NCBI RefSeq assembly: GCF_019636135.1
Contig: NZ_JAHBYD010000001.1
Span: 62,001-126,000 of the forward strand
Direction of reading: 5' to 3'
From: Phenylobacterium sp.
GTDB taxonomy: Bacteria; Pseudomonadota; Alphaproteobacteria; Caulobacterales; Caulobacteraceae
Length of the DNA stretch: 64,000 nt
Positions within the stretch are counted from its first letter, which is position 1, and each line of letters begins with the position of its first letter. The translations under genes were made by a program, and so were the position numbers. Positions 31,645 to 42,369 of this stretch are shown one piece after another. Under the pieces are notes generated by a model. It was given only the letters and a program-made list of their open reading frames with translations. It searched no databases and was not told the DNA's origin.

Positions 31645-34548
31645 ATGGCCGACGACGCCCCGCAGCCGACCCGCGACTACCGCGAGACCGTCTTCCTTCC
31701 CGAGACGCCCTTCCCCATGCGCGCGGGCCTGCCACAGAAGGAGCCGCAGACGCTGGCCCGGTGGGACGAGGTCGACCTCTACCACGCCATGCGCGCCGAG
31801 CGGCAGCGGGCGGGTGCGCCGCTGTTCGTGCTGCACGACGGGCCGCCCTACGCCAACGGGGCCATCCACATCGGCCACGCGCTGCAGAAGACGCTGAAGG
31901 ACTTCGTGGTCCGCTCGCGCTTCCTGCTGGGCTACGACGTCGACTACGTGCCCGGCTGGGACTGCCACGGCCTGCCGATCGAGTGGAAGATCGAGGAGGA
32001 GCTGCGCGCCAAGGGCCGCCGCAAGGACGAGGTCTCCAAGGCCGAGTTCCGCAGGCTCTGCCGCGACTACGCCGCCCACTGGATGGAGGTGCAGAAGCAG
32101 GGCTTCAAGCGCCTGGGCGTGATCGGCGACTGGGAGAACCGCTACGCCACCATGGACTATTCGAGCGAGGCCGCGATCGTGGCCGAGTTCCACAAGTTCG
32201 TGGCCTCGAACCAGCTCTACCGCGGGTCCAAGCCGGTGATGTGGAGCCCGGTGGAGCGCACGGCGCTGGCCGACGCCGAGGTCGAGTACCACGACCACGT
32301 CAGCCCCACGATCTGGGTGAAGTTCCCGGTGACGGAGGGCAGCGACGCCGCCCGCGGCGCCTCGGTGGTGATCTGGACGACCACGCCCTGGACCATCCCG
32401 GCCAACCGGGCGATCAGCTACAACGACGCCATCGACTACGGCGTCTATGTGGTCGAGGCCATGGAAGAGGGCCTGGAGTTCGAGCCCTGGGCCAAGGCCG
32501 GCGACAAGCTGATCGTGGCCGACAAGCTCGCCGCCGACGTGTTCGCGGCCGCCAGGATCGCCAAGGCGCGCCGGCTCGAGACGGTCGACTGCCAGGGCAT
32601 GGAGTGCGAGCACCCGCTGGCCAACCTGGACCCGCACTACCGGTTCGCCGTGCCGCTGCTCGCCGGCGACCACGTGACCGACGACGCGGGCACGGGCTTC
32701 GTCCACACCGCGCCGGGCCACGGCGCCGACGACTACCTGGTCTGGCTGGCGCACGGGCATCGGGAGATCCCCGAGACGGTCGATCTGGACGGGGCCTACT
32801 ACCCGCACGTGGCGCTGTTCGCCGGCCTGAAGGTGCTGGAGACCGAGGGCAAGAAGGCCGGCAGGTTCGGCCCCGCGAACCCGGCGGTGATCGACAAGCT
32901 GATCGAGGCCGGGCGCCTGCTGGCGCGTGGGCGGATGGAGCACAGCTATCCGCACTCGTGGCGGTCCAAGGCGCCGGTGATCTTCCGCAACACGCCGCAG
33001 TGGTTCATCCGCATCGACGAGCCGATCGACACGCCGGCGCTCGGCGGCCGCACCCTGCGCGAAACGGCGCTGGAATCGATCGAGGCCACGGCCTTCTACC
33101 CGGCGCAGGGCAAGAACCGCATCCGCGCCATGGTGGAGAGCCGGCCCGACTGGCTGATCAGCCGGCAGCGGGCGTGGGGCGCGCCGCTCGCCATGTTCGT
33201 CGACAAGGAGACGAACCAGCCGCTGCATGACCCGGCGGTGGATAGGCGCATCGTGGACGCCATCGCCAGGGACGGCGCCGACGCCTGGTTCGACCGGCCG
33301 GTGACCGACTTCCTGGGCGAGGCCTACGACCCCGACCGCTACGAGAAGGTCGAGGACATCCTCGACGTCTGGTTCGACTCGGGCTCCACGCACGCCTTCA
33401 CGCTGGAGAACCGCGCCCACACCCGGTGGCCGGCCGACCTCTACCTGGAAGGCTCGGACCAGCATCGCGGCTGGTTCCAATCCTCGCTGCTGGAAAGCTC
33501 GGGCACGCGGGGCCGCGCGCCCTACGACGCCATCCTCACCCATGGGTTCACCATGGACGAGAACGGCGAGAAGATGAGCAAGTCCAAGGGCAACACGGTC
33601 GACCCCGAGGCGGTCATCCGCGAGTCCGGGGCCGAGATCATCCGGCTGTGGGCCTCGATGATCGACTACGCCGACGACAGCCGGATCGGGAAGACGATCC
33701 TGCAGACCACGTCGGACGCGTACCGCAAGCTGCGCAACACCGTCCGCTACATGCTGGGCGCGCTCGCCGATTTCTCGCCCGACGAGGCGGTGGAGCTTTC
33801 CGAGATGCCGCCGCTGGAGCGCTACGTCCTGCACCGGCTGTGGGAGCTCGATGGGCAGGTCCGCAAGGGCTACGAGGGCTACGTCTTCCAGGACGTGATC
33901 CGGCCGATCCTCGACTTCTGCCAGGAGGACCTGTCGGCGCTGTTCTTCGACGTCCGCCGCGACGCGCTCTACTGCGACCGCCCCGACAGCCTGCGCCGCC
34001 GGGCGGCCCGCACGGTGATGGACGCCGTGTTCGAGCGGCTGACGGCGTGGCTGAGCCCGCTGATCCCGTTCACGATGGAAGAGGCGTGGCTGACGCGGTT
34101 CCCGCAGGCGCATTCGAACAGCCTGCGCACGATCCCGACGACGCCGGCCGAGTGGCGCAACGACGCCGAGGCCGCCCGCTGGGCCAGGGTGCAGAAGGTG
34201 ACCTCCGTGGTGACCGGCGCCATCGAGATCGAGCGGCGCGAGAAGCGCATGGGCGCCGCCCTGGAGGCCGCGCCGGTCGTCCGCGTGGGCGACGCCGAGC
34301 TGCTGTCGGCCTTCGAGGGCCTGGACGCCGCGGAGGTGTTCCGCACCAGCGCCGCGGACCTGGCGGCGGGCGCGGGCGGCGCCTTCACGCTGCCGGAAGC
34401 GCCGGGCGTCGGCGTCGAGGTGGCCAGGGCCGCCGGCCACAAGTGCGCCCGCTGCTGGCGGGTGCTGCCGGAGGTGACCGCGCCGAAGTTCCTCTGCGAG
34501 CGCTGCGACGATGCGGTCGGGGCCTGGGACGCGGAGCACGCCGCATGA
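31645..34548 (+). CDS. ileS: Isoleucyl-tRNA synthetase
   Basis: A 967-residue class Ia synthetase that charges tRNA-Ile. The HIGH motif starts at H75 (ANGAIHIGHAL); the CP1 editing domain is at about 200-400 (TTTPWTIPANRAISYN; GTGFVHTAPGHGADDY); KMSKS starts at residue 643 (GEKMSKSKGN). The anticodon-binding domain follows, and a C-terminal zinc finger holds CARCW and CERCDD. Length is normal. The start at 31645 matches MADDAPQPTRDYRETVFLPE. The stop overlaps a tiny frame that leads directly into lspA, so ileS and lspA are one operon, as in Caulobacter. Confidence 0.97.
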   Translation: MADDAPQPTRDYRETVFLPETPFPMRAGLPQKEPQTLARWDEVDLYHAMRAERQRAGAPLFVLHDGPPYANGAIHIGHALQKTLKDFVVRSRFLLGYDVDYVPGWDCHGLPIEWKIEEELRAKGRRKDEVSKAEFRRLCRDYAAHWMEVQKQGFKRLGVIGDWENRYATMDYSSEAAIVAEFHKFVASNQLYRGSKPVMWSPVERTALADAEVEYHDHVSPTIWVKFPVTEGSDAARGASVVIWTTTPWTIPANRAISYNDAIDYGVYVVEAMEEGLEFEPWAKAGDKLIVADKLAADVFAAARIAKARRLETVDCQGMECEHPLANLDPHYRFAVPLLAGDHVTDDAGTGFVHTAPGHGADDYLVWLAHGHREIPETVDLDGAYYPHVALFAGLKVLETEGKKAGRFGPANPAVIDKLIEAGRLLARGRMEHSYPHSWRSKAPVIFRNTPQWFIRIDEPIDTPALGGRTLRETALESIEATAFYPAQGKNRIRAMVESRPDWLISRQRAWGAPLAMFVDKETNQPLHDPAVDRRIVDAIARDGADAWFDRPVTDFLGEAYDPDRYEKVEDILDVWFDSGSTHAFTLENRAHTRWPADLYLEGSDQHRGWFQSSLLESSGTRGRAPYDAILTHGFTMDENGEKMSKSKGNTVDPEAVIRESGAEIIRLWASMIDYADDSRIGKTILQTTSDAYRKLRNTVRYMLGALADFSPDEAVELSEMPPLERYVLHRLWELDGQVRKGYEGYVFQDVIRPILDFCQEDLSALFFDVRRDALYCDRPDSLRRRAARTVMDAVFERLTAWLSPLIPFTMEEAWLTRFPQAHSNSLRTIPTTPAEWRNDAEAARWARVQKVTSVVTGAIEIERREKRMGAALEAAPVVRVGDAELLSAFEGLDAAEVFRTSAADLAAGAGGAFTLPEAPGVGVEVARAAGHKCARCWRVLPEVTAPKFLCERCDDAVGAWDAEHAA

Positions 34549-34613
34549 CCCTCCTACGCCAAGGCTTCGGAGGGTTCACCGGTCCTTCGAAGCTCCTGAA
34601 AGGAGCGAAGTAG
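34545..34613 (+). other. 22-codon frame bridging ileS and lspA, with hairpin
   Basis: The ATG overlaps the ileS stop (ATGA) and the frame ends one base before lspA. Its DNA contains CCTACGCCAAGGCTTCGGAGG and CCTTCGAAGCTCC, hairpin-forming stretches. It may be a coupling peptide, or just a small palindromic insertion that happens to stay open. No family match. Confidence 0.3.
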
Positions 34614-34614
34614 G

Positions 34615-35130
34615 ATGAGCGAGGCGGCGCAACCCGCAGCGCCCGAGCCGCGCATCACCGCCTGGGGCTGGCGCGCCTTCGCCATCGCCGTGGCGGTGAT
34701 CCTGCTGGACCAGGCGACCAAGTACTGGATCCTCGAGGTCCTGCGCCTGCCCGAGCGGGCGACGCAGGAGGTCATGTGGCCGCTGCAGTTCACCCGCATC
34801 TGGAACGAGGGCGTCAGCTTCGGCCTCTTCCAGGCCGGCCACGACGTCGTGCGCTGGGGGCTGGTGGTCTTTTCGCTGGGCGTGGCGGTGCTGCTGGGCT
34901 TCTGGGCGCGGAACCAGACACGGCTGCTGTCGGCGCTGGGCCTGGGGCTGGTGATCGGCGGCGCGATCGGCAACGCCATCGACCGGGCCCGCTTCGGCGC
35001 GGTGGTCGACTTCATCGACGTGCAGCGGCTGGGGTTCTTCCCGTGGATCTTCAACATAGCCGACAGCGGCATCACCATCGGCGTGATCCTGCTGCTCTGG
35101 GACAGCCTGCGTCCACAACGCGCGCCGTGA
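34615..35130 (+). CDS. lspA: Lipoprotein signal peptidase (signal peptidase II)
   Basis: A 171-residue inner-membrane aspartyl protease that cleaves prolipoproteins after lipid modification. Four membrane spans are visible. The conserved motif DQATKYWI is in span 1, and the catalytic Asp pair lies in GNAIDRARFGAVVDFIDV and FNIADSGITIG. The N-terminal extension (MSEAAQPAAPEPRITAWGW) is usual in Caulobacterales. GGAG lies 7-8 bases before the ATG. It lies downstream of ileS; the next gene is a lipoprotein, a likely substrate. Confidence 0.96.
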   Translation: MSEAAQPAAPEPRITAWGWRAFAIAVAVILLDQATKYWILEVLRLPERATQEVMWPLQFTRIWNEGVSFGLFQAGHDVVRWGLVVFSLGVAVLLGFWARNQTRLLSALGLGLVIGGAIGNAIDRARFGAVVDFIDVQRLGFFPWIFNIADSGITIGVILLLWDSLRPQRAP

Positions 35131-35206
35131 CGTCGTTGGCTTAGTCCGGCGATTGCGGTAATCCAGTCATTCCGGGCCGGGGGGCCTGAAGGAGTTTCTA
35201 GGGTTG

Positions 35207-35770
35207 ATGACGTTCAATCGCGTGATCGTGGCGACCGCCCTGGTCGCGGCCGCCGGCCTCGCCGGCTGCCAGTCCACCCAGAAGGCCCTGGGCATGTCCA
35301 AGGTGACCCCCGACGAGTTCCGCGTCGTCACCAAGGCGCCGCTGGTGGTGCCGCCCGACTACGCGCTGCGCCCGCCGGCGCCCGGCCAGCCGCGGCCGCA
35401 GGAGCTGCAGCCCGACAGCGCCGCGCGCAACGCCCTGCTGGGTCAGCGTGAGGCCGAGCAGCGCTCGGACGGCGAGAAGCTGCTGGTGGCCAAGGCTGGC
35501 GCCGACAAGGCCGACCCGCTGGTCCGCTACGTTGTCGACGACGAGTTCGGCAGCCTTGCCCACAAGGAAAAGAGCTTCGCCGACCGCGTGATGTTCTGGA
35601 AGAAGGGCGACGAGGCCTCGTCGGAGCCGGTCCAGAAGACCGCCCTCGACGGCACGGACGCGCCCCTCGACGCCGCCTCCGAGAAGGAACGCATCGCCAA
35701 GCTCACGGGCAACAAGGCCGTCGTGATCGAGCGCCAGGCTAAGACCAAGATCAAGCTGCCGGGCCTCTAG
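35207..35770 (+). CDS. DUF3035 family lipoprotein
   Basis: A 187-residue predicted lipoprotein with the lipobox LAGC (Cys near residue 21 of MTFNRVIVATALVAAAGLAG). The DUF3035 core TPDEFRVVTKAPLVVPPDYA and LRPPAPGQPRPQEL follows, then a charged, probably disordered stretch. The family is a regular follower of lspA in Alphaproteobacteria. A TTG three bases upstream has better distance from AGGAG (9 bases against 12), so the start could be 35204. Envelope localisation is expected; function unknown. Confidence 0.88.
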   Translation: MTFNRVIVATALVAAAGLAGCQSTQKALGMSKVTPDEFRVVTKAPLVVPPDYALRPPAPGQPRPQELQPDSAARNALLGQREAEQRSDGEKLLVAKAGADKADPLVRYVVDDEFGSLAHKEKSFADRVMFWKKGDEASSEPVQKTALDGTDAPLDAASEKERIAKLTGNKAVVIERQAKTKIKLPGL

Positions 35771-35776
35771 GACTCA

Positions 35777-35916
35777 TCCCTCCCCTTCAGGGGAGGGAAA
35801 GCTCGCCGAAGGCGAGCAGGGTGGGGAAACCCGGATCATCCCCACCGCAGCGTTTTCGCACCTGACATCCCCACCCTGGCCGCTCTCGCGGCCTGTCCCT
35901 CCCCTGAAGGGGAGGG
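35777..35916. repeat. 140-bp element, family B (copy 2)
   Basis: The end hairpins TCCCTCCCC-TTCA-GGGGAGGGA and TCCCTCCCC-TGAA-GGGGAGGGA bracket AGCTCGCCGAAGGCGAGC and GGCCGCTCTCGCGGCC, the same layout as the 166-bp element at 2892-3057. It lies in the convergent gap between DUF3035 and TraB/GumN. Confidence 0.8.
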
Positions 35917-35920
35917 ATGT

Positions 35921-36883
35921 TCACTCCTCGCCCGGCGTTTTCACGGTGACGCCCTGGCTGCGGAGGCGGTCGAGGACGCCGCCCTGGGCCAGGAGCGGTC
36001 GCAGTTGCACCAGCACGATGGCGTGGCCGGGCTGACGGAGCGCGTTCGTGATCGCCGCCGCCGTGTCGGCCTTGGTGCGTTCGTCGTAGGTGCGCCCGCC
36101 CGCGACGGCGGCGAGGCAGCGCTCATAGGTGCGCTCGTTGGCGAGCGCGCCCGCCACGTCGCCTTCGGCCCAGGCGCGGGCGGCGGCCAGGGTGACGCCC
36201 GGGCCGGCCTCTGCCTGGCTGAGCACCTCGTCGAAGCAGAGGCGGCCGACGTTCGCCGGCGTGCGCGCTATGCCGCCGAGCTGCCCGCCCAGGTCGTAGC
36301 TCTTCTCGACCACCTTCACCCGGCGCTGCTGGGCCAGGTAGCGGACCAGCTTGGCAGGATCCATGTTGGTGAGCTCGTTCTTGTCCCGGTAGTCGATGGC
36401 GAGCTGGACGCCCGCGGCCAGCGGATTGTTCGTGCCGTAGTGCCGGGCGTCCTGGCCCAGCCGCGTGCGGACGGCGACGAAGCGGGCGCGCGTGCCGGCG
36501 TCGAGCCGGTCCTCGTACGGCCCGCCCGACTTCAGGCGCATCAGGTTGAAGGCCGTGCCGATCGAGCCCGTCACCTTGGCGCGGACGTTGACGAACGGCA
36601 GCACCACGACGTTCGCCCCCTGCAGCCGGCGCTCGAAGATCGAGCGGTCCCACTGCATGCGCTTGGGCGCGAGCGAGGGGACGCCCAGGACGTAGACGGT
36701 GGTGTCGGCGTCCTCGACCCGCCACCAGGCCGGGCCGGGCAGGCGGCCGCGCACCACCAGTTCCTCGACGAGGGTGGCGTCCGGGTCGTCGGCGGGGCCG
36801 AGCGCGGGCGCAGGCGCCTGGGCCGCGGCCGGCAGGGCGGCGAGCCCGAGGGCCGCGGCGAATGGAAGGAGGCGTTTCAGCAC
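35921..36883 (-). CDS. TraB/GumN family protein
   Basis: A 320-residue protein with a signal peptide ([20 protein letters not shown]). The TraB/GumN domain begins [20 protein letters not shown], where an aromatic residue precedes a variant of the GxH-like motif: the usual Gly-Thr/Ser-His is replaced by GVPS, so a putative catalytic His is missing. The closing [20 protein letters not shown] replaces the usual G-x-x-H...G-x-x-x-L pattern with only a partial match. Together these suggest a degenerate or non-catalytic member. The gene is divergent from mutL. Proposed metallo-hydrolase activity for the family is untested here. Confidence 0.75.
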   Translation of the reverse strand: MLKRLLPFAAALGLAALPAAAQAPAPALGPADDPDATLVEELVVRGRLPGPAWWRVEDADTTVYVLGVPSLAPKRMQWDRSIFERRLQGANVVVLPFVNVRAKVTGSIGTAFNLMRLKSGGPYEDRLDAGTRARFVAVRTRLGQDARHYGTNNPLAAGVQLAIDYRDKNELTNMDPAKLVRYLAQQRRVKVVEKSYDLGGQLGGIARTPANVGRLCFDEVLSQAEAGPGVTLAAARAWAEGDVAGALANERTYERCLAAVAGGRTYDERTKADTAAAITNALRQPGHAIVLVQLRPLLAQGGVLDRLRSQGVTVKTPGEE

Positions 36884-36924
36884 GGGCAGGAGGCTCCTCG
36901 GAATCGTACTATGTAGAAAGCCCG

Positions 36925-38769
<1,845 letters not shown>

Positions 38770-38886
38770 GCGCCTGGCCCGGAGCCCGAGACCCGGCGCT
38801 CGGCCGACAGCGTGACGATCGGCTTCGAGGCGCCGAAGGGCCAAAGGCCGAACCGCGTCCTGGAAAACGTCCGCACGCCTCACCAT

Positions 38887-38917
38887 CGTCATCCCGCGGA
38901 CAAGCCGCGGGATGACG
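38887..38917. repeat. Perfect 13-bp-stem palindrome, minimal family C unit
   Basis: CGTCATCCCGCGG-ACAAG-CCGCGGGATGACG lies between the converging mutL and rsmD genes. It is a single hairpin unit of the family whose double units occur at 8528, 19371, 23023 and 42370. It has no T-run on either strand. Confidence 0.8.
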
Positions 38918-38958
38918 GCGTGGGGGAGCGTTGTCGGGCGCAGGGCGCCGGGGGATAC

Positions 38959-39525
38959 TTACGCCGCGAACCTCAGGAAATGCACGCGCGCGGCGCCGTA
39001 GTCGCGGGCGTCGAGGGGTTCGTAGCCGGGGGCGTCGAAGGGGGGCTCCGTGACGCCGCGTTCGAAGACCACCACCACGCCCTCGGCCAGCCAGCCGCCT
39101 TCGGCGAGGCGCGCGAGCGCCTGTTCGCCCAGGCCCCTGGCGTAGGGCGGGTCGAGGAAGGCGAGGTCGAAGGCGGGGCCGTCCGCGCCCGGACGGACGC
39201 CGAGGTCGATGGCGCTGCGCCGATGGACGCGGGTGCGGCCGAATAGCCCCATGGCGTCGACGTTCTCGCGGATCGCGCCGCGGGCGGCCTCGTCGGTCTC
39301 GACGAAGAGGCAGAACTCCGCGCCGCGCGACAGGGCCTCGAAACCCAGCGCGCCGGAGCCGGCGAACAGGTCGATCACGCGGCGTCCGCGCACGCCCTCG
39401 CTCCACGGCGCGTGTTCCAGGATGTTGAAGATGGCCTGGCGGGCGCGGTCCGAGGTGGGGCGCGTGGCGTCGCCCTGCGGTGCGATCAGCGCCTTGCCGC
39501 GGAATTCCCCAGAGACGATGCGCAA
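38959..39525 (-). CDS. rsmD: 16S rRNA (guanine-N2)-methyltransferase RsmD
   Basis: A 188-residue enzyme that methylates G966 of 16S rRNA. Motifs are LRIVSGEFRGKALIAPQGDA, TRPTSDRARQAIFNIL, VIDLFAGSGALGFEALSRGA and the catalytic FLDPPYARGLG. The TTG start at 39525 is preferred: AAGGAG lies six bases upstream and the peptide then opens with the conserved (L/M)RI(V/I)SG. An upstream ATG would add 17 poorly conserved residues. It converges with mutL. Confidence 0.93.
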   Translation of the reverse strand: MRIVSGEFRGKALIAPQGDATRPTSDRARQAIFNILEHAPWSEGVRGRRVIDLFAGSGALGFEALSRGAEFCLFVETDEAARGAIRENVDAMGLFGRTRVHRRSAIDLGVRPGADGPAFDLAFLDPPYARGLGEQALARLAEGGWLAEGVVVVFERGVTEPPFDAPGYEPLDARDYGAARVHFLRFAA

Positions 39526-39599
39526 CGCTGGCTCCTTGTGGCGTCCGCCGCCTCGTTCCAAGGTTTCGGCCAACAATCAAGAGAGACGGGAGAAGCGCC

Positions 39600-40391
39600 A
39601 TGGGCCTGGTGACGGTGGAGCGCCGCGGCGGGACCGCGATCATGACCTACGCGAACCCGCCGTGGGGCACGATGACGGCCACGGGCGCGCAGGAGATGCT
39701 GGACCTGTTCCGGCCGCTGGCCGCCGACCCGGCCGTGCGTTGCGTGGTGATCACCGGCGGGCTGCCCGGCATCTTCATCCGCCACTACGACGTGGACGAA
39801 CTCGCCGGCATGGGCGAGGCGCTGAAGGACCGGCCCCCGCCGCCGTCCCAGGACGGGCCGCCCGAGTCGGGCTTCCTGGCGCTGGTCGACGGGATCGCCG
39901 CGGCGCCCAAGCCGGTGATCGCGGCGATCAACGGGCTCTGCATGGGCGGCGGGTTCGAGCTGAGCCTCGCCTGCGACCTGCGCATCGCCGACCCGAAGGC
40001 CGAGGCCATCGGCCTGCCCGAGACTCGCGTCGGCATCTTCCCCGGCGGCGGCGGGACGCAACGGCTGCCGCGCGTGATCGGCGAGGCCCGGGCGCTGGAG
40101 GTGATCCTGCGCGGGCTGACGTTCACGGGCGAGCAGGCGCACGCGATCGGGATGGTCCACGAGGTGGCGGCCGACCCGCTGGCGAGGGCCTTGGAAATCG
40201 CGGCCGAGTTCGAGGCGAAGGGCGCCGAGGGCGTGGCCTACGCCAAGCGCCTCACCCGCGCGGCCCTCGACCGCCCGGTGGCCGAGGGGCTGGCCGACGA
40301 GCGGGCGAGCTTCCTGGCCGTGATGGGGACGGCTTCGGCCCGCGCGGGCCTGGACGAGGGCCGGCGGCCGGCCGAGATCCAGAAGGCCTAG
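39600..40391 (+). CDS. Enoyl-CoA hydratase/isomerase family protein
   Basis: A 263-residue crotonase-fold enzyme. The oxyanion segments are GGLPGIFIRHYDVDELAGM and INGLCMGGGFELSLACDLRI; the second catalytic region is GLPETRVGIFPGGGGTQRLP, with the Glu positions of hydratases (E in GLPETRVGIFPG). It probably hydrates 2-enoyl-CoA in beta-oxidation. The start at 39600 has GGGAGAAGC upstream. Its last 140 bases overlap the 3' end of the convergent pseudouridine synthase gene. Confidence 0.9.
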   Translation: MGLVTVERRGGTAIMTYANPPWGTMTATGAQEMLDLFRPLAADPAVRCVVITGGLPGIFIRHYDVDELAGMGEALKDRPPPPSQDGPPESGFLALVDGIAAAPKPVIAAINGLCMGGGFELSLACDLRIADPKAEAIGLPETRVGIFPGGGGTQRLPRVIGEARALEVILRGLTFTGEQAHAIGMVHEVAADPLARALEIAAEFEAKGAEGVAYAKRLTRAALDRPVAEGLADERASFLAVMGTASARAGLDEGRRPAEIQKA

Positions 40392-41409
40392 CCGCCCCTT
40401 CGGCGCTGGGCCCCTTCGAGGCCTTGCGCTTCGGCGGCGGGTGCGGGCGGGCCTTGAGCTTCGGCTTGGCCCAGCCGGCCTTGTATTCCTTCTTGCCCTT
40501 GGGCTCGGCGGGCGCGGGCCGGGCGGTTTCGGCCTGCGCGGCGGCCTGTTCGCGGCGGCGCTGCTTCGCCGGCGTGCGGTACTGGGGCCGGTCGCCGGTG
40601 GGCAGGTTGGCGGGGTCGATGTGCTGGGCGAACTGCTCGCGGACCACGCGCGGTCCGACTTCCTCCAGCTCGCCGACGCCCAGGGTCCCCAGGGCCAGCG
40701 GCCCATAGGCCAGGCGGATCAGCCGGTTCACCTTCAGGCCGATGGACTCCAGCACGCGGCGGACCTCGCGGTTCTTGCCCTCGTGCAAGGTGACGGTGAT
40801 CCAGAGGTTCGCGCCCTGCGGCCCTTCCCTGGCCTTGTCGAGCCTGGCCTCGACGGGCCCGTACTTCACCCCCTCGACGGTGACGCCGGCCTTCAGGCGG
40901 TCCAGCCGCTCCTGGGTGGTGCGGCCGTGCGCGCGGGCGCGGTAGCGGCGCACGATGGCCGTCGACGGCATCTCCAGCGCCCGCGCCAGCTCGCCGTCGT
41001 TGGTCAGCAGCAGCAGGCCCTCGGAGTTGAGGTCGAGGCGGCCGACCGAGATCAGCCGCGGCAGGCCTTCGGGCAGCGCCTGGAAGACGGTCGGGCGGCC
41101 CATGGGGTCCTTGTGCGTCGTCACCAGGCCCACGGGCTTGTGGTAGCGGAAGAGGCGCGCGGGCTCGGGCTCGCCCACCACCTCGCCGTCGAGGGTGACG
41201 ATATCGCCGGGCGCGACCTTCACCGCGGGCGTGTCCAGCGTGCGGCCGTTGATCGCCACGCGGCCCTCGCCGATCAGCCGCTCGACGTCGCGGCGCGAAC
41301 CGACGCCGGCGCGCGCCAGCAGCTTGGCGACGCGTTCGCCGCCCTCGCCATCCGCGGGTTCGTCTTGACCGTCGTCGTCCGGCTGGGGTCTGAGGGGATC
41401 GTGGACCAT
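40252..41409 (-). CDS. rluB: RluB/RsuA-type pseudouridine synthase with long basic tail
   Basis: A 385-residue enzyme that converts a uridine in 23S rRNA (RluB-type) to pseudouridine. The S4 domain is at about 24-72 (RVAKLLARAGVGSRRDVERL); the catalytic Asp is D126 in VGRLDLNSEGLLLLTNDG; GKNREVRRVLESIG and LIRLAYGPL close the core by about residue 260. The remaining roughly 125 residues are Pro/Arg/Lys/Gly-rich and probably disordered RNA-binding tail. The stop lies inside the convergent enoyl-CoA hydratase gene, with a 140-base antisense overlap. The ATG at 41409 is the only candidate in the leader and lies within the 5' end of tadA. Confidence 0.87.
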   Translation of the reverse strand: MVHDPLRPQPDDDGQDEPADGEGGERVAKLLARAGVGSRRDVERLIGEGRVAINGRTLDTPAVKVAPGDIVTLDGEVVGEPEPARLFRYHKPVGLVTTHKDPMGRPTVFQALPEGLPRLISVGRLDLNSEGLLLLTNDGELARALEMPSTAIVRRYRARAHGRTTQERLDRLKAGVTVEGVKYGPVEARLDKAREGPQGANLWITVTLHEGKNREVRRVLESIGLKVNRLIRLAYGPLALGTLGVGELEEVGPRVVREQFAQHIDPANLPTGDRPQYRTPAKQRRREQAAAQAETARPAPAEPKGKKEYKAGWAKPKLKARPHPPPKRKASKGPSAEGAARPSGSRPAAGPRPGPRGPKPSPSRPGSSPARRPAPRPPGGRGPRG

Positions 41410-41862
41410 GATCGCCGGACAATGCGCATCGCGCTCGAAGCCGCGCAAGCCGCCGCCGAGGCCGGCGAGACGCCGGTGGGCGCCGTCGTGGTCGATCCGG
41501 CGACCGGCGAGGTGGTGGCCGTGGGCGCGAACCAGCCGATCGGATCGCACGATCCCACCGCGCACGCCGAGATCGTGGCATTGCGGGCGGCGGCGCAGAA
41601 GCTGGGCAACTACCGGCTCACGGGCCTCACCCTCTACGTGACGCTGGAGCCCTGCGCGATGTGCGCCGGGGCCATCAGCCACGCGCGGATCGGGCGGGTG
41701 GTGTTCGGCGCGGAAGACCCCAAGGGCGGCGCCGTCGTGAACGGCCCGCGCGTCTTCGAGCAGCCCACCTGCCACTGGCGGCCGAAGGTGGAGGGCGGCG
41801 TGCTGGGCGAGGAGGCGGGCGAACTGCTGCGCGGCTTCTTCCGCGCGCGCCGCAAGCCGTGA
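41401..41862 (+). CDS. tadA: tRNA-specific adenosine deaminase TadA
   Basis: A 153-residue zinc deaminase that makes inosine at tRNA wobble position 34. The active site is H55-A-E57 (PTAHAEIVALR) with C85 and C88 in EPCAMCAGA. A GTG start at 41401 is chosen because GAGGGGATC, well matched to the anti-Shine-Dalgarno, ends right before it; an ATG at 41422 would shorten the first helix. The first 9 bases then overlap the 5' end of the divergent rluB gene. Confidence 0.93.
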   Translation: MDHDRRTMRIALEAAQAAAEAGETPVGAVVVDPATGEVVAVGANQPIGSHDPTAHAEIVALRAAAQKLGNYRLTGLTLYVTLEPCAMCAGAISHARIGRVVFGAEDPKGGAVVNGPRVFEQPTCHWRPKVEGGVLGEEAGELLRGFFRARRKP

Positions 41863-41873
41863 GCGGAGCAAGG

Positions 41874-42344
41874 ATGTCTCGAGCGTTGCGACCCATCCTT
41901 GCCGCCCTCGCCGCCGTCGCTCTCGCCTCTGCCGCCCACGCGGCGCCGGCCGACGACATCGCCAAGCTGGGCTGGATGGCCGGGAGCTGGATCCACGAGA
42001 AGGACGGCGTGGTCACGCGCGAGGCGTGGCTCCCGCCGCTGGGCGGGGTGATGGCGGGCGCGGGCCAGACGAACACGCCGGGCAGGCGCCCCTTCGTCTC
42101 GCACTACAAGATCACGCCCGAGCCGGCGGGCGCGACCTTCACCGCCATCCTGCCCGGCCAGCCGCCGACGGCCTTCGTGCTGCTGCCCGGCAAGGACGGC
42201 GAGGCGGTGTTCGAGAACAAGGCCCACGACTTCCCGCAGCGCGTCATCTTCCGCCGCTGCGGCGGCGCGCTGTGTGCGCGGATCGAGGGTGAGATCAAAG
42301 GTAAGCTCGAGTTCGAGGCGTGGCGCTATCAGCGGCTCAAGTAG
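41874..42344 (+). CDS. DUF6265 family secreted protein
   Basis: A 156-residue protein with a signal peptide (MSRALRPILAALAAVALASA). The mature part begins ADDIAKLGWMAGSWIHEKDG, then REAWLPPLGGVMAGAGQT, the LxWLxGxW...EEWMPPxGGxMLGxxRT pattern of DUF6265. The rest is a predicted beta-barrel (lipocalin-like) closing with KLEFEAWRYQRLK. The start at 41874 has AGCAAGG upstream and lies 11 bases after tadA. Ligand or function unknown. Confidence 0.82.
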   Translation: MSRALRPILAALAAVALASAAHAAPADDIAKLGWMAGSWIHEKDGVVTREAWLPPLGGVMAGAGQTNTPGRRPFVSHYKITPEPAGATFTAILPGQPPTAFVLLPGKDGEAVFENKAHDFPQRVIFRRCGGALCARIEGEIKGKLEFEAWRYQRLK

Positions 42345-42369
42345 CGTCGCCGTTCATCATCCCATCGCG

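Noticed and set aside
38887-38917. Palindrome between mutL and rsmD as a classical terminator
   Set aside because: No T-run follows on either strand, and the same sequence unit recurs as part of dispersed repeats.
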